Below, one piece after another: positions 21,501 through 23,585 of a stretch of 23,585 bases of DNA. The notes beneath the pieces were generated by a model that was not told the origin of the DNA, ran no database searches, and was given only the letters and a program-made list of their open reading frames with translations. Made by a program: the position numbers and the translations under genes. How positions within the stretch are numbered: the stretch's first letter is position 1; the number at the start of each line of letters is the position of its first letter. The stretch comes from CAZLKN01 sp964560135 (GTDB lineage Bacteria > Actinomycetota > JAICYB01): the NCBI GenBank assembly GCA_964560135.1, contig CAZLKN010000046.1:1-23585 (forward strand), written 5' to 3'.

Positions 21501-21716
21501 GGCCTGGAGATCGTCGACTTCAAGACGGGCCAGATCCCCGAGGAGCCCGACTGGGGACAGCTCGAGCTCTACGCGGAGGCGCTGGCCGAGCTCGGCCTCG
21601 TCCGGGGCGAGGTCACCCTCACCTACGCCTACCTGCGAGCGGGGGAGCCGCGCTCGAGGCGATACACGCCGCGCGGCATCGCCTGGCTCGAGGAGGGCCT
21701 CGCGCCGCTGCGCTGA
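18600..21716 (+). CDS. adnB: AdnB-like UvrD-family helicase / RecB-type nuclease subunit
   Basis: The 1038-residue protein is a superfamily 1A helicase fused to a RecB-like nuclease, the expected motor partner of the AdnA-like protein at 5348-8305. It has PSDEQWQAI (Q motif), Walker A AGAGSGKT (38-45), LTFTNKAAGELEERL (Ia), DEYQD at 254-258 (intact motif II), VGDARQAIYAWRGA (III), LSENFRS (IV), VLTVHAAKGLEYRAV (V) and ERRLFYVALTRARERL (VI). The nuclease has His884 in RLGTEVHAW, Asp960 in RGRIDAVY and DFK at 973-975. The C terminus lacks the iron-sulfur cysteines of the partner. The intact ATPase motifs fit the lead motor role known for mycobacterial AdnB. The ATG start has AGAAGGG upstream. 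It is divergent from the leuS leader; its usual neighbour adnA is 10 kb upstream on the same strand. Confidence 0.88.
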   Translation: MSKPTASEAVKAALKGYEPSDEQWQAIRAPLEPVVIAAGAGSGKTAVMTARIVHLVEAGQARPASVLGLTFTNKAAGELEERLGDALGKLAPHPQEHPTVMTYHAFAQKLVRDHGARIGVDPEAALLSNAHKWQLLMGLIEELDELDEVELRHPLSFIPQTLQLSDQCADHLVSPEELAAECDRILEQNGDNWVVTAARKRKDFAKIIARYAEAKQRLRRIDYGDQIRLAVEVLERHPAVVRELREHYPVVLLDEYQDTNPGQKVMLRHLCPDGWAVTAVGDARQAIYAWRGASMFNLINFHREFRTADGSEARRAALSENFRSGRRIVELANRIIEKVPPEHRPGAELVPVEANGEAFVGAAIFSDQETEAAFVADEIERLHDDDHEWRDCAILVRTRRYLDRIVAALEDRDIPYEIVDLGGLLKIPAVVDTMAWLRLLYDRGPASNRWAARILMGPRFRVHYGDLAPIARHAAQRNYQLMQEARELLGVEEPDPGEVAYSLVETLEEADAIEGVSDEARERVREFLALLEDLRPHASLGLQELAQIVVDRTGIADALAASTSRTAAAMRDNLNGFIGVCSEFAPLDGEANLGTFIDFLDVAEESEDPIPLAATATSDSVKVLTVHAAKGLEYRAVFVPVLAASQELGRYDGMKMYSVFPDVRLSNPLTSTMQLPPGVRRDRDDLPRFEGHMRTYRDALKQRAEQDERRLFYVALTRARERLYCSAAWWYGAEDRKGPSVFCDEILEQTDLIRVLPGHCRPDHAPLTNTVVEAMRRDLVWPPAPERDETAAAWLEKVEAILAGQTDVDEVLAVDGARPVYEEHLRTIETLRAAADETAPEQRTLSLSATAAVRIALGKETTDNVLYPVPQRPTEAQRLGTEVHAWIEERARGLVGLADEEALDSSSLPADRATAETLKDNFLRMGYDERTLAELDSGEPAAELPFTLKVGRALVRGRIDAVYLADGGLEIVDFKTGQIPEEPDWGQLELYAEALAELGLVRGEVTLTYAYLRAGEPRSRRYTPRGIAWLEEGLAPLR

Positions 21717-21743
21717 CCTCCGGACCGAAAGAGGATGCGGAGG
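21717..21743 (+). terminator. Weak hairpin after adnB-like gene
   Basis: CCTCCG directly after the stop codon can pair with CGGAGG across a 15-base loop. The stem is only 6 bp, with no T tract. The remaining bases up to 21798 hold the ribosome-binding site of the next gene; no promoter was recognised. Confidence 0.3.
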
Positions 21744-21798
21744 CCGGCCGTCGTAGTTCTGTGACAACAGGGCATCCACCAGTCGAGGGGGTTAGGTC

Positions 21799-23585
21799 GT
21801 GCGAAGGATCGCAGCGCTGCTCGTCGTCGTGCTCGCCGCCGGATATCCGGCGATGAGCTCTCCGGCAGTCGCCGACGACCACACGCCCGTGGTCCTCACC
21901 GATGTCTTCATCGAGATGGACGACGGCATCCGTCTCGCCGCCGACATCCACCTTCCCCCCGGCACCGCCACCGACGGCTCCGTGCAGGTGCCCTGCCTCG
22001 TGGAGGTCACCCCGTACCGCAAGGAGATGCGGGCATCCGAGGGTGCTTCGCTGCTGCCGTTCGAGGGGTTCGGCCTCATCGAGGTCGACGCTCGCGGCAC
22101 CGGGGGATCCGAGGGCGAGTACGACATCGTGTTCTCGCTGCGCGAGCAGTACGACACGGCGCAGACGATCGACTGGGCCGCCACTGAATCGGGCCTGTGC
22201 AGCAAGAAGGTCGGTATGTTCGGCGGGTCGTACTCGGGGATCATCCAGTACCTGGTGGCCACCCTGCCCCCGGACCGCGCCCCCGTCCACCTCGCGGCCA
22301 TCGCCCCCCAGCGCGCCTACGGTGACCTGTACCGCGACATCGTCTACCACGGCGGACAGGTCATCGGCTCCTTCGGCGCGGCGTGGACGGCAGCCACCAC
22401 GGCTCTGTACACCGTGCCCCCCACCAACGTCGACACCGAGCAGGGACGGGGAGCCTGGCTCGACCACCTCACGCAGAACGACCCGATGATCCTGCCCTAC
22501 CTCGCGAATCCCTACGCCGACGCCGACTTCACCTGGACGAACGAGGCGGGCCCCCACTCCCAGCTCCTGTACGAGGACTCCTCGGCGCTCGGACGGATCG
22601 ACCGGCTGACGGTCCCCACCCTGCATCTCGCCGGCTGGTTCGACACCTTCACCCGCGGCCAGGCCCTGACCTTCCAGCGCGCCCTGGAGGCCGAACGCAG
22701 CCTCGGCGGGCGGGGACCCAACTACCTGATCATGGGCCCCTGGAACCACGGCGGCACCCACTTCATCGAGCCGGCGAACTTCACCGACCGGCTGGTCGAG
22801 TGGTACCGGTACTGGCTGGACGGCGGCGACCGTCCCGGATGGATGGACGGCCCACGCGCCACCTACTGCCTCATGGACAGCGCCGTCCCGAACACCGACT
22901 GTCCCGAGTGGCGGACCACCGACACCTGGCCCCCGTCCGACGCCGAATTCACCCGTCTGCACCTGCGCGCAGACGGCAGCCTGACGGCCAAGTCGCCGGG
23001 GGACGAGGGGTCGTCGTCCTACGTGTACAACCCGGCCGCGGGCACCGCGGAGATCGCCTCGCGCTGGGACAACGCGGCCCTCGTCCCGCAGGTCACCTGG
23101 GACCAGCGCACCGACGAGCCGAAGGGGCTGTCCTTCGAGACCGACGCCTTCGACGAGGACGTCGCCGCCGCCGGTCCCATCGCCCTGCGGCTCTGGGCCG
23201 CCACGCACGGCGCGCCGGGCCGCACCGACCTGGCCTCCTCATGGCCGGGGGTGGCGCAGCTCACGCCCCCGTACCACGACACCGACTTCGTGGTGAAGCT
23301 CTCAGACGTGGCCCCGGACGGCACCTCGACGCTCGTGACCCAGGGCTACCTGCGCGCCTCCCACCGCGCGCTCGACCTCGAACGCTCGGTCGTGGTGGAC
23401 GGGGAGATCGTCTCCCCGTACCACCACCACACACTCGCCGCCCTCGACCCGCCGGTGCCCGGTGAGGCGCGCGAGTACCACCTCGAGGTCTGGCCTACGG
23501 CGAAGGTATTCCCGGCGGGCCACCGGTTGCGGATCGCGATCTTCTCCGCGGACACGCCCAACCACCTGAACCTGGTGAAGCCGGC
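21799..23585 (+). CDS. Secreted CocE/NonD-family (X-Pro dipeptidyl-peptidase type) hydrolase, 3' partial
   Basis: The open frame runs through the right edge without a stop (595 codons seen). A GTG start after GAGGGGG leads into a signal peptide with cleavage near AVA at about residues 25-27. The catalytic domain follows the CocE pattern: FGGSYSG with Ser144, HLAGWFDTF with Asp282, and MGPWNHGG with His317, a full Ser-Asp-His triad. A C-terminal jelly-roll domain begins around residue 370 and includes VFPAGHRLRIAI near the edge. The family covers cocaine esterase, Xaa-Pro dipeptidyl peptidases and acylases, so the exact substrate is open. The signal peptide places the enzyme outside the cell. 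It lies 82 bases after the adnB-like gene and is probably unrelated to it in function. Confidence 0.88.
   Translation, partial: MRRIAALLVVVLAAGYPAMSSPAVADDHTPVVLTDVFIEMDDGIRLAADIHLPPGTATDGSVQVPCLVEVTPYRKEMRASEGASLLPFEGFGLIEVDARGTGGSEGEYDIVFSLREQYDTAQTIDWAATESGLCSKKVGMFGGSYSGIIQYLVATLPPDRAPVHLAAIAPQRAYGDLYRDIVYHGGQVIGSFGAAWTAATTALYTVPPTNVDTEQGRGAWLDHLTQNDPMILPYLANPYADADFTWTNEAGPHSQLLYEDSSALGRIDRLTVPTLHLAGWFDTFTRGQALTFQRALEAERSLGGRGPNYLIMGPWNHGGTHFIEPANFTDRLVEWYRYWLDGGDRPGWMDGPRATYCLMDSAVPNTDCPEWRTTDTWPPSDAEFTRLHLRADGSLTAKSPGDEGSSSYVYNPAAGTAEIASRWDNAALVPQVTWDQRTDEPKGLSFETDAFDEDVAAAGPIALRLWAATHGAPGRTDLASSWPGVAQLTPPYHDTDFVVKLSDVAPDGTSTLVTQGYLRASHRALDLERSVVVDGEIVSPYHHHTLAALDPPVPGEAREYHLEVWPTAKVFPAGHRLRIAIFSADTPNHLNLVKP

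Overview
The window is high-GC DNA (estimated by eye, not computed) with dense long genes, GTG as well as ATG starts, TANNNT-type -10 elements and probable leaderless transcripts. Two proteins match the subunits of the actinobacterial double-strand-break resection machine AdnAB, and the first gene resembles an actinobacteria-restricted phosphotransferase-like family (TIGR02569). Together these point to Actinomycetota, probably a lineage distant from the well-studied genera. A run of exactly 100 N inside leuS shows that this is a scaffolded draft assembly. I saw no rRNA, tRNA, CRISPR array, insertion sequence or phage gene.

Layout. 1-62: nothing assignable. 63-872 (-): phosphotransferase-like protein. 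1063-5037 (+): a large STAND-type ATPase with TPRs, then two small acidic exported or anchored proteins, closed by a strong hairpin terminator. 5118-5262: four copies of one short repeat in alternating orientation. 5348-8305 (+): AdnA-like helicase-nuclease. 8307-13075: two secreted FG-GAP propeller proteins (both -) flanking a TrmB/LuxR-type regulator (+). 13201-15425 (-): TetR regulator followed by a secreted alpha/beta hydrolase. 15446-16006 (-): Uma2-family putative nuclease. 16080-18331 (-): leucyl-tRNA synthetase, interrupted by the gap and preceded by an attenuator. 18600-21716 (+): AdnB-like helicase-nuclease. 21799 to the end (+): secreted CocE/NonD hydrolase, cut by the window edge.

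Most notable points. (1) The leuS leader encodes a 13-residue peptide with three consecutive Leu codons, two of them CTT, followed by a perfect hairpin and a T-tailed terminator. The same Leu codons can also pair over 12 bp with the region that includes the leuS ribosome-binding site. (2) The adnA-like and adnB-like genes, normally adjacent, lie 10.3 kb apart. Both are preceded by the same promoter block, whose spacing matches the mycobacterial RecA-independent DNA-damage promoter (PafBC type), so co-regulation may have survived the separation. (3) The inverted repeat array before the adnA-like gene looks like a REPIN-type element or a multi-site operator and is not explained by any gene here.
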